64,000 bases of DNA from Mannheimia sp041807705. Its GTDB lineage: Bacteria; Pseudomonadota; Gammaproteobacteria; Enterobacterales; Pasteurellaceae. The notes beneath the pieces were generated by a model. That model searched no databases, was not told the DNA's origin, and saw nothing but the letters and a program-made list of their open reading frames with translations. Positions 42,814-52,145 of the stretch are shown here, piece by piece (position 1 is the stretch's first letter; each line of letters begins with the position of its first letter). Location of the stretch: positions 124,001-188,000 of the forward strand of contig NZ_JBGTYY010000001.1 in assembly GCF_041807705.1 (NCBI RefSeq). The letters are read 5' to 3'. Made by a program: the position numbers and the translations under genes.

Positions 42814-44041
42814 TGTTTGATACCCTCGCTAATCTACGTTTGATATTCCCTCTTACTACTAAGTAGTCGAAGATTGGGGCAAATAAGTTAGCAAATAAGA
42901 TAGCTAACATCATACCTTCTGGATATGCAGGGTTTACCACACGAATTAATACACACATAAAGCCGATTAAAAGACCGTATGCCCATTTGCCTTTATTAGT
43001 AAAAGATGCTGAAACTGGGTCGGTAGCCATAAAGAACATACCTAATGCAAAACCACCTAATACCAAGTGCCAATGCCACGGCATTGAGAATAATGGATTG
43101 GTATCAGAACCGATTACATTAAATAATGTTGCCGTTGCTGCCATACCAATCATTACACCCGCAATAATTCTCCAAGAGGCAATGCGAGCAAATACGATAA
43201 TTGCAGCACCGATGATCAGCATTAATGTTGAGCTTTCACCAATCGAACCCGGAATATTACCTAAAAACGCATCCATCCAAGTGATAGTTTCACCTGTTGC
43301 AACGTGTTTTAATGAGGCTTCACCGCCTATTGCCCATTGAGAAAGTGCTGTTGCACCAGAGAAACCATCTGCGGCTACCCATACCGCATCACCTGAAATT
43401 TGTGCAGGGTATGCGAAGAATAGGAAAGCACGACCAGCTAATGCTGGGTTCATAAAGTTTTTACCTACACCACCAAATACTTCTTTCGCAACCACAACAC
43501 CAAAGGTAGTTGCAAGTGCAGCTTGCCAAAGTGGTAATGTTGGTGGAACAATTAATGCAAGTAAGATCGAGGTTACGAAGAAACCTTCGTTGATCTCGTG
43601 CTTACGCACCATTGCAAATAAAACTTCCCAGAAACCACCCACAGCAAATACCGTTAAGTAGATTGGTAAGAAATAGGTTGCGCCAAGCAACATTTTCGTT
43701 CCCCAACCAGCCTCTGTAACTGAACCTAAACTATTAGCGAAACTATAGTGCCAGTCATTTGCAATTAAATCGCTTAATGTACCTAGATTTAAGGCAGCCA
43801 AAATACCTTGGTGACCTACATTGTACATACCGTAGAACATCGCAGGGAATAACGCTAGCCATACGATTAACATCATACGTTTAGAGTCAATCGCATCACG
43901 AACGTGAGCATCTTTACGCGTTACCGTACCCGGCGTATAGAAAATGGTATAAGCCGCTTCAAATAGCGTGTAGTATTTTTCATACTTTCCACCTTTATGG
44001 AAAGCGGGTTCCATTTTTTCAAAAAGATTTCTCAAACCCAT
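42806..44041 (-). CDS. nqrB: Na+-NQR subunit B
   Basis: A 411-residue multi-helix membrane subunit. The motif DGFSGATALSQW near residue 230 holds the second covalent FMN-Thr. FGGVGKNFMNPALAGRAFLFF and FMATDPVSASFTNKGKW are typical RnfD/NqrB signatures. It forms the Na+ path and the quinone region. It starts three bases after nqrA. Confidence 0.97.
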   Translation of the reverse strand: MGLRNLFEKMEPAFHKGGKYEKYYTLFEAAYTIFYTPGTVTRKDAHVRDAIDSKRMMLIVWLALFPAMFYGMYNVGHQGILAALNLGTLSDLIANDWHYSFANSLGSVTEAGWGTKMLLGATYFLPIYLTVFAVGGFWEVLFAMVRKHEINEGFFVTSILLALIVPPTLPLWQAALATTFGVVVAKEVFGGVGKNFMNPALAGRAFLFFAYPAQISGDAVWVAADGFSGATALSQWAIGGEASLKHVATGETITWMDAFLGNIPGSIGESSTLMLIIGAAIIVFARIASWRIIAGVMIGMAATATLFNVIGSDTNPLFSMPWHWHLVLGGFALGMFFMATDPVSASFTNKGKWAYGLLIGFMCVLIRVVNPAYPEGMMLAILFANLFAPIFDYLVVRGNIKRRLARVSNNG

Positions 44042-44044
44042 TTT

Positions 44045-45403
44045 TTAACCATCCTTCTCGATCTTATCTAACGCTTGGCGTAACAATGGTCCCCAGTTAT
44101 TTTTACCAGAGCATACAAAGGTACATAACGCTAAATCTTCTTCGTCTAATTCTAAACAGCCTAAAGCTTGAGCAGAATCAGTATCCCCAGCTGCTAAATC
44201 ACGCAGTAATAATGTAGGAATAATGTCCAATGGCATTACACGCTCATAAGCCCCTGTTGGCACCATTGCACGTTCACTACCGTGAACAGCTGTTGTAAAG
44301 TTAAATAATTTTTTCGCAAAGTGACCTAAGGTTGTACGTGTAATTGAGTATTTATCAGAGTAAGGTGCGATCATACCAAAGAATGCTTTCTCTCGACCTT
44401 CCAATAATGCTGATACTTGTAATGCATAGCGACCAAGATAATCGTGTGGACCAACTGCTGTTGCACCACTTAGAACAGAACCAGAAATCACACGATTTTC
44501 ACCTGCACTTAGCTCATTGCTGGTTAATTGTGAAAGATTTGCACCTAAACGAGTACGCACTAAGCGAGGATTTTTTACCTGAGGACCCGCTAAGGCAACA
44601 ACACGATCAGTAAACAATTCACCTGTAGTAAATAATTTACCAATAGCAATTACATCTTGGTAATTTAAATACCAAACTTGTTTATTGGTACCAACAGGAT
44701 CAATAAAGTGAATGTGTGTACCAATAAGACCTGCAGGGTGCGGACCTTTAAAACGGTTGGTTTGCACATTGTTGATCTGACGACTCTGTGCTGCATTTAA
44801 GATATTAGAATCTTCTCCACCACAAAGATGGATCGTTTTTTGACCATCAAATAAACGACTTAACACCGTTAAACCATCAAAGAAGGCTTGCTGGTGTTCT
44901 GCAATAATCACCTCAGGATTTGCAGCAAGTGGATTAGTATCCATTGCGTTTACAAAAATTGATGAAGGATTTGCATCTAATGCTGGTACTTTACTGAACG
45001 GGCGAGTACGGAACGCTGTCCATAAACCCGATTCTACTAAGTTTTGTTTTACTTGCTCTGAAGTTAATGAAGCTAATTGATTAGCATCATAACGAGCAAA
45101 GGTAATTTGCTCATCACCCTCAACTTTAATTACTACGGATTGAAGAACACGTCGTTCACCACGGTTAATTGCCGTAACGGTACCACTTGCAGGAGCAGTA
45201 AAAATAACGCCCGGATTCTTTTTATCTTCAAAAAGAACTTGACCTTTCTTCACTACATCGCCTTCACGCACCTTCATTGAAGGACGCATACCCACATATT
45301 CTTCACCAAGCATAGCAACTTCAGTAACGGTATTCCCGTTATGGATTACTTGCTCAGGTTTTCCCGCAATCGGAAGATCTAAGCCTTGTTTGATTGTAAT
45401 CAT
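44045..45403 (-). CDS. nqrA: Na+-NQR subunit A
   Basis: A 452-residue peripheral subunit and first gene of the operon. It starts MITIKQGLDLPIAGKPEQ, with MLGEEYVGMRPSMKVREGD and the barrel-sandwich segment VLFEDKKNPGVIFTAPASG. KGPHPAGLIGTHIHFIDP is in the central domain. It contacts the quinone-binding region. The 470-base upstream space should hold the operon promoter. Confidence 0.97.
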   Translation of the reverse strand: MITIKQGLDLPIAGKPEQVIHNGNTVTEVAMLGEEYVGMRPSMKVREGDVVKKGQVLFEDKKNPGVIFTAPASGTVTAINRGERRVLQSVVIKVEGDEQITFARYDANQLASLTSEQVKQNLVESGLWTAFRTRPFSKVPALDANPSSIFVNAMDTNPLAANPEVIIAEHQQAFFDGLTVLSRLFDGQKTIHLCGGEDSNILNAAQSRQINNVQTNRFKGPHPAGLIGTHIHFIDPVGTNKQVWYLNYQDVIAIGKLFTTGELFTDRVVALAGPQVKNPRLVRTRLGANLSQLTSNELSAGENRVISGSVLSGATAVGPHDYLGRYALQVSALLEGREKAFFGMIAPYSDKYSITRTTLGHFAKKLFNFTTAVHGSERAMVPTGAYERVMPLDIIPTLLLRDLAAGDTDSAQALGCLELDEEDLALCTFVCSGKNNWGPLLRQALDKIEKDG

Positions 45404-45892
45404 ATTGTTTGCACTACTTTTCTTTTGGGTTAAAAATATGATTGCGCAAAACGCAATCGCTTCTATTGAGCCGCAGCCTTATTTAAAAATAAACGATGAT
45501 TCCCCCCACTTATTTTTAACAGCTACATTAAGTTCTCAAATCTGTATTATAATCTTCGGCTATTTTTTAACAAAAGATTAACTAAAAATATAATCGTCTA
45601 TTCTACCTAAAAACTCCCCCTTATGGCTAGAAAAACCCCCTAATTTTTCCCTATTCCGTTTCTAAAATTTGAAGTAAATCAATATTTCTAGCTGACAAAA
45701 TTGAACAATACCTATGAATGGGTACAAGATTTTGATGCAAGCGGTCAAAATTTATTCTTAATTTGCAATTCCTATCATCAAAATAGTTTATCTCAAAAAA
45801 TAGATGGCGATTTTAGCTAGGCAATTTTATAATTCAGGCGTAGAATAGTTGATAAATTTTGTAGAATATTTTTAATGACAGGACAAGATAAA
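45404..45892. promoter_or_regulatory. Divergent region between nqrA and nfuA
   Basis: No gene is visible. The nqrA-proximal end has a 7-bp inverted repeat GATTGCG-CAAAA-CGCAATC (45440-45458), which would lie in the nqr leader. A lone USS core is at about 45738. Promoters for both nqrA and nfuA must lie here, but I cannot mark convincing -35/-10 pairs. Confidence 0.4.
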
Positions 45893-46489
45893 ATGGAAGA
45901 ACAAACTACTCATATTTCAATTTCAGACGCAGCACAAGCCCACTTTGCAAGACTTTTAGAACAACAAGAAGAAGGTACAAATATCCGCATTTTTGTGGTA
46001 AACCCTGGAACACCTGGTGCAGAATGCGGCGTATCTTACTGTCCGCCAAATGCGGTAGAGGAAACAGATACCGAATTTACTTTCAACAGTTTTTCCGCCT
46101 TTGTTGATGATGTCAGCCTGCCATTTTTAGATGAAGCTGAGATCGATTATGTAACTGATCCTATGGGTTCACAGCTCACACTAAAAGCTCCTAATGCCAA
46201 AATGCGTAAAGTGGCAGATGATGCTCCATTTATCGAGCGTTTAGACTATGTGATTCAAACTCAGGTAAACCCACAACTTGCCAGCCACGGCGGTAAAGTA
46301 ACCTTAATTGAGGTTACGGAAGATAAATATGCAGTCCTTCAATTCGGTGGCGGTTGTAATGGTTGCTCAATGGTTGATGTAACCTTGAAAGAAGGGATTG
46401 AGAAACAGCTCTTAATGCAATTCCCAGATGAATTAGTTGGTGTAAGAGATATTACCGAACATCAACATGGCGAACACTCTTACTATTAA
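45893..46489 (+). CDS. nfuA: Fe-S biogenesis protein NfuA
   Basis: A 198-residue Fe-S carrier. The N-terminal degenerate A-type domain (ISISDAAQAHFARLLEQQEEGTN) lacks the full cysteine set. The C-terminal Nfu domain holds the 4Fe-4S ligands in GGGCNGCSMVDVTL. It ends EHQHGEHSYY, as in other NfuA proteins. The ATG at 45893 has AGGAC upstream and matches relatives that begin MEQ; the ATG at 45875 lacks a ribosome site. Confidence 0.96.
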   Translation: MEEQTTHISISDAAQAHFARLLEQQEEGTNIRIFVVNPGTPGAECGVSYCPPNAVEETDTEFTFNSFSAFVDDVSLPFLDEAEIDYVTDPMGSQLTLKAPNAKMRKVADDAPFIERLDYVIQTQVNPQLASHGGKVTLIEVTEDKYAVLQFGGGCNGCSMVDVTLKEGIEKQLLMQFPDELVGVRDITEHQHGEHSYY

Positions 46490-46495
46490 GAAGGC

Positions 46496-46529
46496 AAAAA
46501 AGGATAAATCAAACGATTTATCCTTTTTT
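46496..46529 (+). terminator. nfuA terminator
   Basis: A perfect 15-bp stem (AAAAAAGGATAAATC / GATTTATCCTTTTTT) with loop AAAC. It is a strong intrinsic terminator seven bases after the stop codon. Confidence 0.9.
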
Positions 46530-46544
46530 AATTTTATCATTTAT

Positions 46545-46587
46545 AAGCGGTCGCTTTTTGCAATTTTTTTACAAAACCCGACCGCTT
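46545..46587. repeat. Inverted USS pair downstream of pyrG
   Basis: AAGCGGTCG (46545-46553) and CGACCGCTT (46579-46587) form a hairpin 12 bases beyond the pyrG stop codon. It is placed as the pyrG terminator on the minus strand. Confidence 0.75.
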
Positions 46588-46599
46588 GTAAAATTCCAA

Positions 46600-48237
46600 T
46601 TAAGCTTTACGGCTGTCTTGGTAATCTTTAGCTGCTTTTACAAAACCTGCAAATAATGGGTGCCCATCACGCGGGGTTGAAGTAAATTCTGGGTGGAACT
46701 GTGCTGCGATGAACCAAGGATGATTTGGTACTTCAACAATTTCCACTAATTTACGGTCGGCAGATAAACCACTTACTTTTAAACCTGCCGCTTCAATTTG
46801 AGGCAATAAGTTGTTGTTCACTTCATAACGATGGCGATGACGCTCAACAATCGTTTCAGCTCCATACACTTCTCGTGCTTTTGAGCCTTCAATCAAATGG
46901 CATTTTTGTGCGCCTAAACGCATCGTACCACCTAAATCAGATTCATCTGAACGGGTTTCTACATTACCTTCTGCATCTTGCCATTCGGTAATTAAGCCAA
47001 CAACAGGTTGCGAACAATCTTTATCAAATTCAGATGAATTTGCTTCTTTTAACCCTGCTACGTTACGCGCATATTCAATTAACGCAATTTGCATACCTAA
47101 GCAGATACCTAAGTAAGGAATGTTGTTTTCACGTGCATATTGGGCGGTTCGGATCTTCCCTTCTATACCACGATAACCAAAACCACCCGGTACTAAAATA
47201 CCATCTAAGCCAGCTAATAATTCTGTGCCTTTGGTTTCAATATCTTGTGAATCAATATATTTGATATTTACCGTTAAGCGATTGGTTAAACCAGCGTGTT
47301 TTAATGCTTCGTTTACTGATTTATACGCATCTGGTAATTCAACATATTTACCCACCATACCGATAGTAACTTCACCTGTTGGGTTTGCTTGGCGGTATAG
47401 CACTTGCTCCCATTCTGAAAGATCCGCTTCTTTACAATCTAGGCGGAAACGATCACACACAAATGAATCTAAGCCTTGTGATTTTAATAATTCAGGAATG
47501 CGGTAAATAGAATCAACATCTTTTAATGACACCACCGCACGCTCCGGCACGTTGCAGAATAACGCGATTTTTTTCTTCTCATTTTCAGGGATCGCACGAT
47601 CTGAACGACAAATTAATACATCAGGCTGAATACCGATTGAAAGTAGTTCTTTCACTGAGTGTTGTGTTGGCTTGGTTTTCACTTCACCTGCAGTTGGAAT
47701 ATAAGGCACTAAGGTTAAGTGCATAAATAAGGTTTTTTCACGCCCAATATCCACCGCTAATTGGCGTAATGCTTCTAAGAATGGCAATGACTCAATATCG
47801 CCGACTGTACCGCCCACTTCAACAATAGCGACATCACGCCCTTTTCCGCCCTCAAGCACACGAGCTTTAATTTCGTTAGTGATGTGAGGAATAACTTGAA
47901 TGGTTGCTCCTAAATAGTCTCCACGGCGTTCTTTACGCAATACTTCTGAGTAGATTTTACCGCTCGTGAAGTTGTTTGCTTTGCTCATTTTTGAACGGAT
48001 AAAACGCTCGTAATGACCTAAGTCTAAATCGGTTTCCGCACCGTCTTCTGTAACGAAAACTTCACCGTGTTGCGTTGGGCTCATCGTACCCGGATCAACG
48101 TTGATATAAGGATCAAGCTTCATAATGGTTACGTTTAAACCACGAGCTTCAAGAATAGACGCAAGAGAGGCTGCCGCAATACCTTTACCTAAAGAAGATA
48201 CAACACCGCCCGTGACGAAAATATAATTCGTTGTCAT
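46600..48237 (-). CDS. pyrG: CTP synthase
   Basis: Converts UTP to CTP using ATP and glutamine. The 545 residues match E. coli. The synthetase domain starts FVTGGVVSSLGKGIAAAS, with MKLDPYINVDPGTMSP and GGTVGDIESLPF. The C-terminal class I glutamine amidotransferase has the nucleophile Cys in LGICLGMQIAL near residue 380, and His/Glu in FHPEF near the end. It is alone in this locus; eno, its E. coli neighbour, is not adjacent. Confidence 0.98.
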   Translation of the reverse strand: MTTNYIFVTGGVVSSLGKGIAAASLASILEARGLNVTIMKLDPYINVDPGTMSPTQHGEVFVTEDGAETDLDLGHYERFIRSKMSKANNFTSGKIYSEVLRKERRGDYLGATIQVIPHITNEIKARVLEGGKGRDVAIVEVGGTVGDIESLPFLEALRQLAVDIGREKTLFMHLTLVPYIPTAGEVKTKPTQHSVKELLSIGIQPDVLICRSDRAIPENEKKKIALFCNVPERAVVSLKDVDSIYRIPELLKSQGLDSFVCDRFRLDCKEADLSEWEQVLYRQANPTGEVTIGMVGKYVELPDAYKSVNEALKHAGLTNRLTVNIKYIDSQDIETKGTELLAGLDGILVPGGFGYRGIEGKIRTAQYARENNIPYLGICLGMQIALIEYARNVAGLKEANSSEFDKDCSQPVVGLITEWQDAEGNVETRSDESDLGGTMRLGAQKCHLIEGSKAREVYGAETIVERHRHRYEVNNNLLPQIEAAGLKVSGLSADRKLVEIVEVPNHPWFIAAQFHPEFTSTPRDGHPLFAGFVKAAKDYQDSRKA

Positions 48238-48363
48238 TGTTATTGCCTTTGCTAGTTTGGTTTGATTGGATTTCAGAAAAGTTCGCTTTATTTGATAAAG
48301 AGAACTATCAGGACGGGAGAATAGTTTACAGGATATTATGAAAAATAGCTATCGGAAAAGCAA

Positions 48364-48403
48364 ACAAGCGGTTGCAAAATTTTTATATTTTACAACCGCT
48401 TGT
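48364..48403. repeat. Inverted USS pair after the DUF3108 gene
   Basis: ACAAGCGGTTG and CAACCGCTTGT form an 11-bp stem eight bases beyond the stop codon of the DUF3108 gene. It is a likely terminator of yjjG-cysB-DUF3108 gene. Confidence 0.8.
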
Positions 48404-48410
48404 CACCCTG

Positions 48411-49055
48411 TTATTTCACAAAGCTATCAAAAGTTAGCTCATAATTATCGCCATCTCGGCTATAAGAGATATAACGTGGGAATTTTTCGCCCTCATATTT
48501 TTTAACTGTAATATCTTTATTATCGCTGGTTCTAAACTTATAAGTAATTTCTTGATAGGTTTTTCCGCCAGATTTTACCTCTTTTTGTGATTTACGTAAC
48601 TGTACATTTGGTGTCGGGTATAGTTTTTTACCATTTGTGGTTTGAAAACTTGTTGGTAATTTATCGTAATAGCTCAATTGGAATGCGGTAGTAAACAGAT
48701 CATAAGTCGGCATTGTTAATGCTTCTTCTTTTAATGGCTCTTTTACTTTTCCATATTTTACCGTTTTGGAATCAATTTCTGCCATTGCATAGGTTTTGCC
48801 ATTACGACTGTCTCGGTAGCTTAACATATTAAACTGACCGTTTTTTTCTGTGCCTTTCGCTGTAAACACGATTTTATACAAAGGTACGTTAATTCTTGCC
48901 TGAATATCATATTGTCCGCCGCCGTTGTTAAATTTAATATAGGCTGGCATTAAGTAATTTGAACTATATTTAATATTGTAGCTGTCTGCATAAGCGGTTG
49001 AAATTAACGCTGATGTTGCAATAATAACGGTTGTCAGTTTCTGCCAAATTTTCAT
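48411..49055 (-). CDS. DUF3108 family exported protein
   Basis: A 214-residue protein with a signal peptide (about residues 1-23, ending AYA). The mature part (YNIKYSSNYLMPAYIKFNNG, VPLYKIVFTAKG, YISYSRDGDNYELTFDSFV) has the beta-rich pattern of DUF3108 proteins. These are predicted periplasmic proteins of unknown function. Its ATG directly follows the cysB TAG stop, with the ribosome site GAGGAG inside cysB, so the two are translationally linked. Confidence 0.85.
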   Translation of the reverse strand: MKIWQKLTTVIIATSALISTAYADSYNIKYSSNYLMPAYIKFNNGGGQYDIQARINVPLYKIVFTAKGTEKNGQFNMLSYRDSRNGKTYAMAEIDSKTVKYGKVKEPLKEEALTMPTYDLFTTAFQLSYYDKLPTSFQTTNGKKLYPTPNVQLRKSQKEVKSGGKTYQEITYKFRTSDNKDITVKKYEGEKFPRYISYSRDGDNYELTFDSFVK

Positions 49056-50039
49056 CTATTTCTCCTCTAAAGATACACGTTCAAACAATCTTGAGATGGT
49101 ATTGTTATCTGGCAATTGTTCGGCTTTCTCCACTTGCACTCGTGTTAAATGTGGCGAAAAATAATTAATAAAATCATACATATAATTACGAAGGAATGTG
49201 CCTCGTTTAAATGCGATTTGAGTCATACTTGGTTGGAATAAATGGCTTGCATTGATTGCAACTAAATCTTTATCCGCTTCAGTATGTGCCATTGATGCCA
49301 TAATTCCTACTCCTAAACCTAAACGAACGTAGGTTTTGATCACGTCTGCATCGGTTGCAGTAAACACAATATTTGGCAAAATGCCTTCTTTATTGAATGC
49401 GTGATCTAAATCTGATTGCCCGGTAAACCCAAAGGTGTATGTAATCAAATCATATTTACCTAGTTCTTCGACAGTTAAATTTTGGCTTTGGTTCACAAAA
49501 GTTGCCAATGGGTGGTCTGGTTTAACAATAACTGAGCGATTCCACCAATAACAAGGCAGCAATATTGCTTCCTCAAATAAGTATTGTGCTTCTGTCGTAA
49601 TGGCTAAATCCACCTCGCCAGCCATTAACGCATCATAAATTTGGTTTGGCGAACCTTGATGTAGATGCAAGCTCACTTCAGGATAACGTGCTTTAAACTT
49701 TTCAATGACTTCAGGCAACATATAGCGGGCTTGCGTATTAGTAGTCGCAATTCTTAGCACACCTTTATTTGGGCGAGTTTGCTCCTCTGCCACCGATTTA
49801 ATACTTTGAGCTTTAACCAATAACTCTCGAGCAATCGCCACAATTTTCTCGCCTGCTGGCGTTAATCCTTTAACATGCTTACCGTTACGCTCAAAAATAT
49901 TAATACCCAACTCACTTTCTAACAGACGAACCTGCTTACTAATACCCGGTTGAGAGGTGTAAAGTACCTCTGCAGCCTCAGTAATATTCAAATTTTGGTT
50001 TACTATTTCTACAATGTAACGTAGCTGTTGTAGTTTCAT
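49056..50039 (-). CDS. cysB: LysR-type regulator CysB
   Basis: A 327-residue activator of sulfur assimilation. The N-terminal helix-turn-helix is MKLQQLRYIVEIVNQ then AAEVLYTSQPGISKQVRLLE, characteristic of CysB. The C-terminal inducer-binding domain contains TTNTQARYMLPEVI and GLGVGIMASMAH. It usually responds to N-acetylserine or O-acetylserine. It begins one base after yjjG, with AAGGA inside the yjjG end. Confidence 0.95.
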   Translation of the reverse strand: MKLQQLRYIVEIVNQNLNITEAAEVLYTSQPGISKQVRLLESELGINIFERNGKHVKGLTPAGEKIVAIARELLVKAQSIKSVAEEQTRPNKGVLRIATTNTQARYMLPEVIEKFKARYPEVSLHLHQGSPNQIYDALMAGEVDLAITTEAQYLFEEAILLPCYWWNRSVIVKPDHPLATFVNQSQNLTVEELGKYDLITYTFGFTGQSDLDHAFNKEGILPNIVFTATDADVIKTYVRLGLGVGIMASMAHTEADKDLVAINASHLFQPSMTQIAFKRGTFLRNYMYDFINYFSPHLTRVQVEKAEQLPDNNTISRLFERVSLEEK

Positions 50040-50040
50040 T

Positions 50041-50718
50041 CTATATTCCTTCTACAATCTCTATAAGTTGGTTAATTGCGTTGATTTCATAAGTTGGCTT
50101 GATGTCAGTATCATTTTCCAAATTGAATGTATTGAGCCAACAGGTATCAATGCCCGAATTATTTCCGCCTAAAATATCGGAAGCGAGAGTATCGCCCACC
50201 ATCAGCACTTTAGTGCGGTCGAATTCGTCCATTAAGGCAAAAGCATAATCAAACACTTGGCGATCGGGCTTAGCCGCTCCAATCTGTTCTGAAATCACAA
50301 CAATATCAAAAAAATGGGCGGTTTGAGTGTTATCTAAACGTTTTTGCTGTAATTCGGTAAAACCATTTGTGATAATCCCCATTTTTACCTTGCCATACAA
50401 GGCATTTAATGTCTCAATTACCCCTACTAATGGCTGGCTAACCAATGCCATTTCTGCCATTAATTCTTGATTTAATTTTAATGGTTCAACGCCCGTTTGT
50501 TGCGATAATTTTGTAAAACGGCGGATTTGAATATCTTGTGCCGTAATTTCATTATTCTGATAAGCCACCCAAAGTGGCTTATTAATGGCTTGGAAATCTT
50601 GATAATCTTGCTCACTGAAATCAATCTGATAACGAGCTAACATTGCTTTCAAGCCTAAATAAGAATTAAACGAAAACAAGGTTTCATCGGCATCAAATAA
50701 TATCCATTGGTATCTCAT
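50041..50718 (-). CDS. yjjG: YjjG family pyrimidine 5'-nucleotidase (HAD)
   Basis: A 225-residue HAD phosphatase. Motif I is WILFDADETLFSF near residue 5. The motif II Thr is in GIITNGFTELQQKRL, and motifs III and IV are in AAKPDRQVFDYA and VLMVGDTLASDILGG. The E. coli YjjG dephosphorylates dUMP and modified pyrimidine nucleotides. The ATG at 50718 is preceded by AAGGAAG; the frame continues upstream without a ribosome site. First gene of the yjjG-cysB unit. Confidence 0.9.
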   Translation of the reverse strand: MRYQWILFDADETLFSFNSYLGLKAMLARYQIDFSEQDYQDFQAINKPLWVAYQNNEITAQDIQIRRFTKLSQQTGVEPLKLNQELMAEMALVSQPLVGVIETLNALYGKVKMGIITNGFTELQQKRLDNTQTAHFFDIVVISEQIGAAKPDRQVFDYAFALMDEFDRTKVLMVGDTLASDILGGNNSGIDTCWLNTFNLENDTDIKPTYEINAINQLIEIVEGI

Positions 50719-50814
50719 AATCTTCCTTTTACTCGCTATGCTTGCTCCTATGGAGCCGCTCAGAGCCAACGTTCAAACGCAAGCGTTTGTTAAAAAATTT
50801 GCAAATAAGGCGAT

Positions 50815-51705
50815 TTATTCGCACTCTGTCATTTTTTGTTGTACCCACTCTACAAAAAATTTCACTTTCGGTACTTGAGCCGATTGCGGTGGATACACCA
50901 CATAAAACGATTTTTCATCAAACAGTGATGTTGGGAACGGCTCAATTAGCGTACCTTTTTCAATCTCGTGTTGAGCTAATACCTTATTCGCAATCGCAAC
51001 GCCTTGCTGGTGCATAGCTGCTTGTAACACCATAAACGTATGACTAAAAATAGAACCTGTTTCTGCATCCACTTTATCAGCAATATTGAGATGCTCAACC
51101 ATTCGCTTCCATTTGTTATAAGTAGAAGAATGTAGTAAATGCTTATCAACTAAATCATTTTTCGACTGAATACGATTTTGCGATAAATACTCTGGCGAGG
51201 CTAAAATCACAATGCGAGACTCTGTTAAACGGATAGATTCTAAGTCTTGCCAATCTCCTGTACCGTAATAAATTGCTACATCAGTTTCTTTGCCAAGTAA
51301 TCCTTCATCTTGATCTACGCCTTTAATACGAACTTCAACCTCAGGGTATTTTTCGTGGAAATCAGCTAAACGAGGTACAAGCCAGTGCATACCAAAGGTT
51401 TGTGGAACACTGATAGTGAGAATTTGACGGCTACTTTGCTGGCGAACTTTATCGGTTGCCAATGCAATTTGCTCCAATAAAGGTTGCACCTCGTAGAAAT
51501 ATTGTGCTCCTAATTCCGTTAATTCTAATAAACGGTTACGGCGATGAAATAACGAAGCTCCTAAAAAGTCTTCCAATAACTTAATTTGATGACTAACGGC
51601 AGCTTGAGTTACAAAGAGATCTTCTGCTGCTTTGGTAAAATTCAAATGCCGAGCGGCAGATTCAAATGCTTTAAGTGCATTGAGTGGTGGAAGTTTTCTG
51701 TTCAT
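50815..51705 (-). CDS. gcvA: LysR-type regulator GcvA
   Basis: A 296-residue regulator of the glycine cleavage genes. It starts MNRKLPPLNALKAFESAARHL, then FTKAAEDLFVTQAAVSHQIK, almost diagnostic of GcvA. The effector domain has TISVPQTFGMHWLVPRLADF and FSHTFMVLQAAMHQQGVAIAN. The start at 51705 fits the family but lacks an obvious Shine-Dalgarno sequence. It is divergent from the GcvB RNA, its expected target, as in E. coli. Confidence 0.92.
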   Translation of the reverse strand: MNRKLPPLNALKAFESAARHLNFTKAAEDLFVTQAAVSHQIKLLEDFLGASLFHRRNRLLELTELGAQYFYEVQPLLEQIALATDKVRQQSSRQILTISVPQTFGMHWLVPRLADFHEKYPEVEVRIKGVDQDEGLLGKETDVAIYYGTGDWQDLESIRLTESRIVILASPEYLSQNRIQSKNDLVDKHLLHSSTYNKWKRMVEHLNIADKVDAETGSIFSHTFMVLQAAMHQQGVAIANKVLAQHEIEKGTLIEPFPTSLFDEKSFYVVYPPQSAQVPKVKFFVEWVQQKMTECE

Positions 51706-51782
51706 AATATTTAAATATAATGAACTGCTAAGATAAAGCAATTCCATTATTTTTTCTGATGGTTAAAATTAAAAAAATTCGG

Positions 51783-51811
51783 TTGATAGCTGAAAGTAGA
51801 AACAATAGAAT
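51783..51811 (+). promoter_or_regulatory. Predicted promoter of GcvB
   Basis: TTGATA (51783-51788) and TAGAAT (51806-51811) are exactly 17 bases apart and point away from gcvA. They place the transcript start near 51818-51821. Confidence 0.7.
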
Positions 51812-51819
51812 ACTCTCCG

Positions 51820-51988
51820 TACTTAATGGATGGTCGTAGAATTTATTCTATTTCTAAATTTTAAGTATGATGTTGTGTTTGCATATTGGTCTAGGAAACT
51901 AGACTAGAGTAACGAAAGTTACTCGTTTCACTTCCTGTATATTTTGAACCGTATTGGTTTATAACCGCCCACTTTGGGCGGTTTTTTC
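51820..51988 (+). ncRNA. gcvB: GcvB small regulatory RNA
   Basis: An Hfq-dependent RNA that represses amino-acid and peptide transporter mRNAs. The G/U-rich seed R1 is conserved (ATGTTGTGTTTGCATATTGG at 51869-51888). It is followed by small stems including AGTAAC-GAAA-GTTACT, the conserved CACTTCCTGTATATTTT block, and a terminator ACCGCCC / GGGCGGT plus a T-run ending near 51987. Position opposite gcvA matches the E. coli locus. The 5' end is estimated from the promoter. Confidence 0.88.
51963..51987 (+). terminator. GcvB terminator
   Basis: ACCGCCC-ACTTT-GGGCGGT followed by TTTTT forms the 3' end of the GcvB RNA. Confidence 0.88.
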
Positions 51989-52145
51989 TATCTAAAATAA
52001 CTATAGAAGATTGGTTGCCATTCTATATTATTCGTTATATTTATTCTAGCTTTTATGCTTTTTTATTCTTTCATTTTCATCTGTTATAAAAATAGGTTTT
52101 ATAGTATCCTAGTACCATAACTATTTTTAATAGCAGAGTATTCCT

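Noticed and set aside
45390..45581. 63-codon open frame antisense to the nqrA start
   Set aside because: Hydrophobic but without a ribosome binding site, overlapping the nqrA start on the other strand and with no recognisable family; more likely chance in AT-rich DNA.
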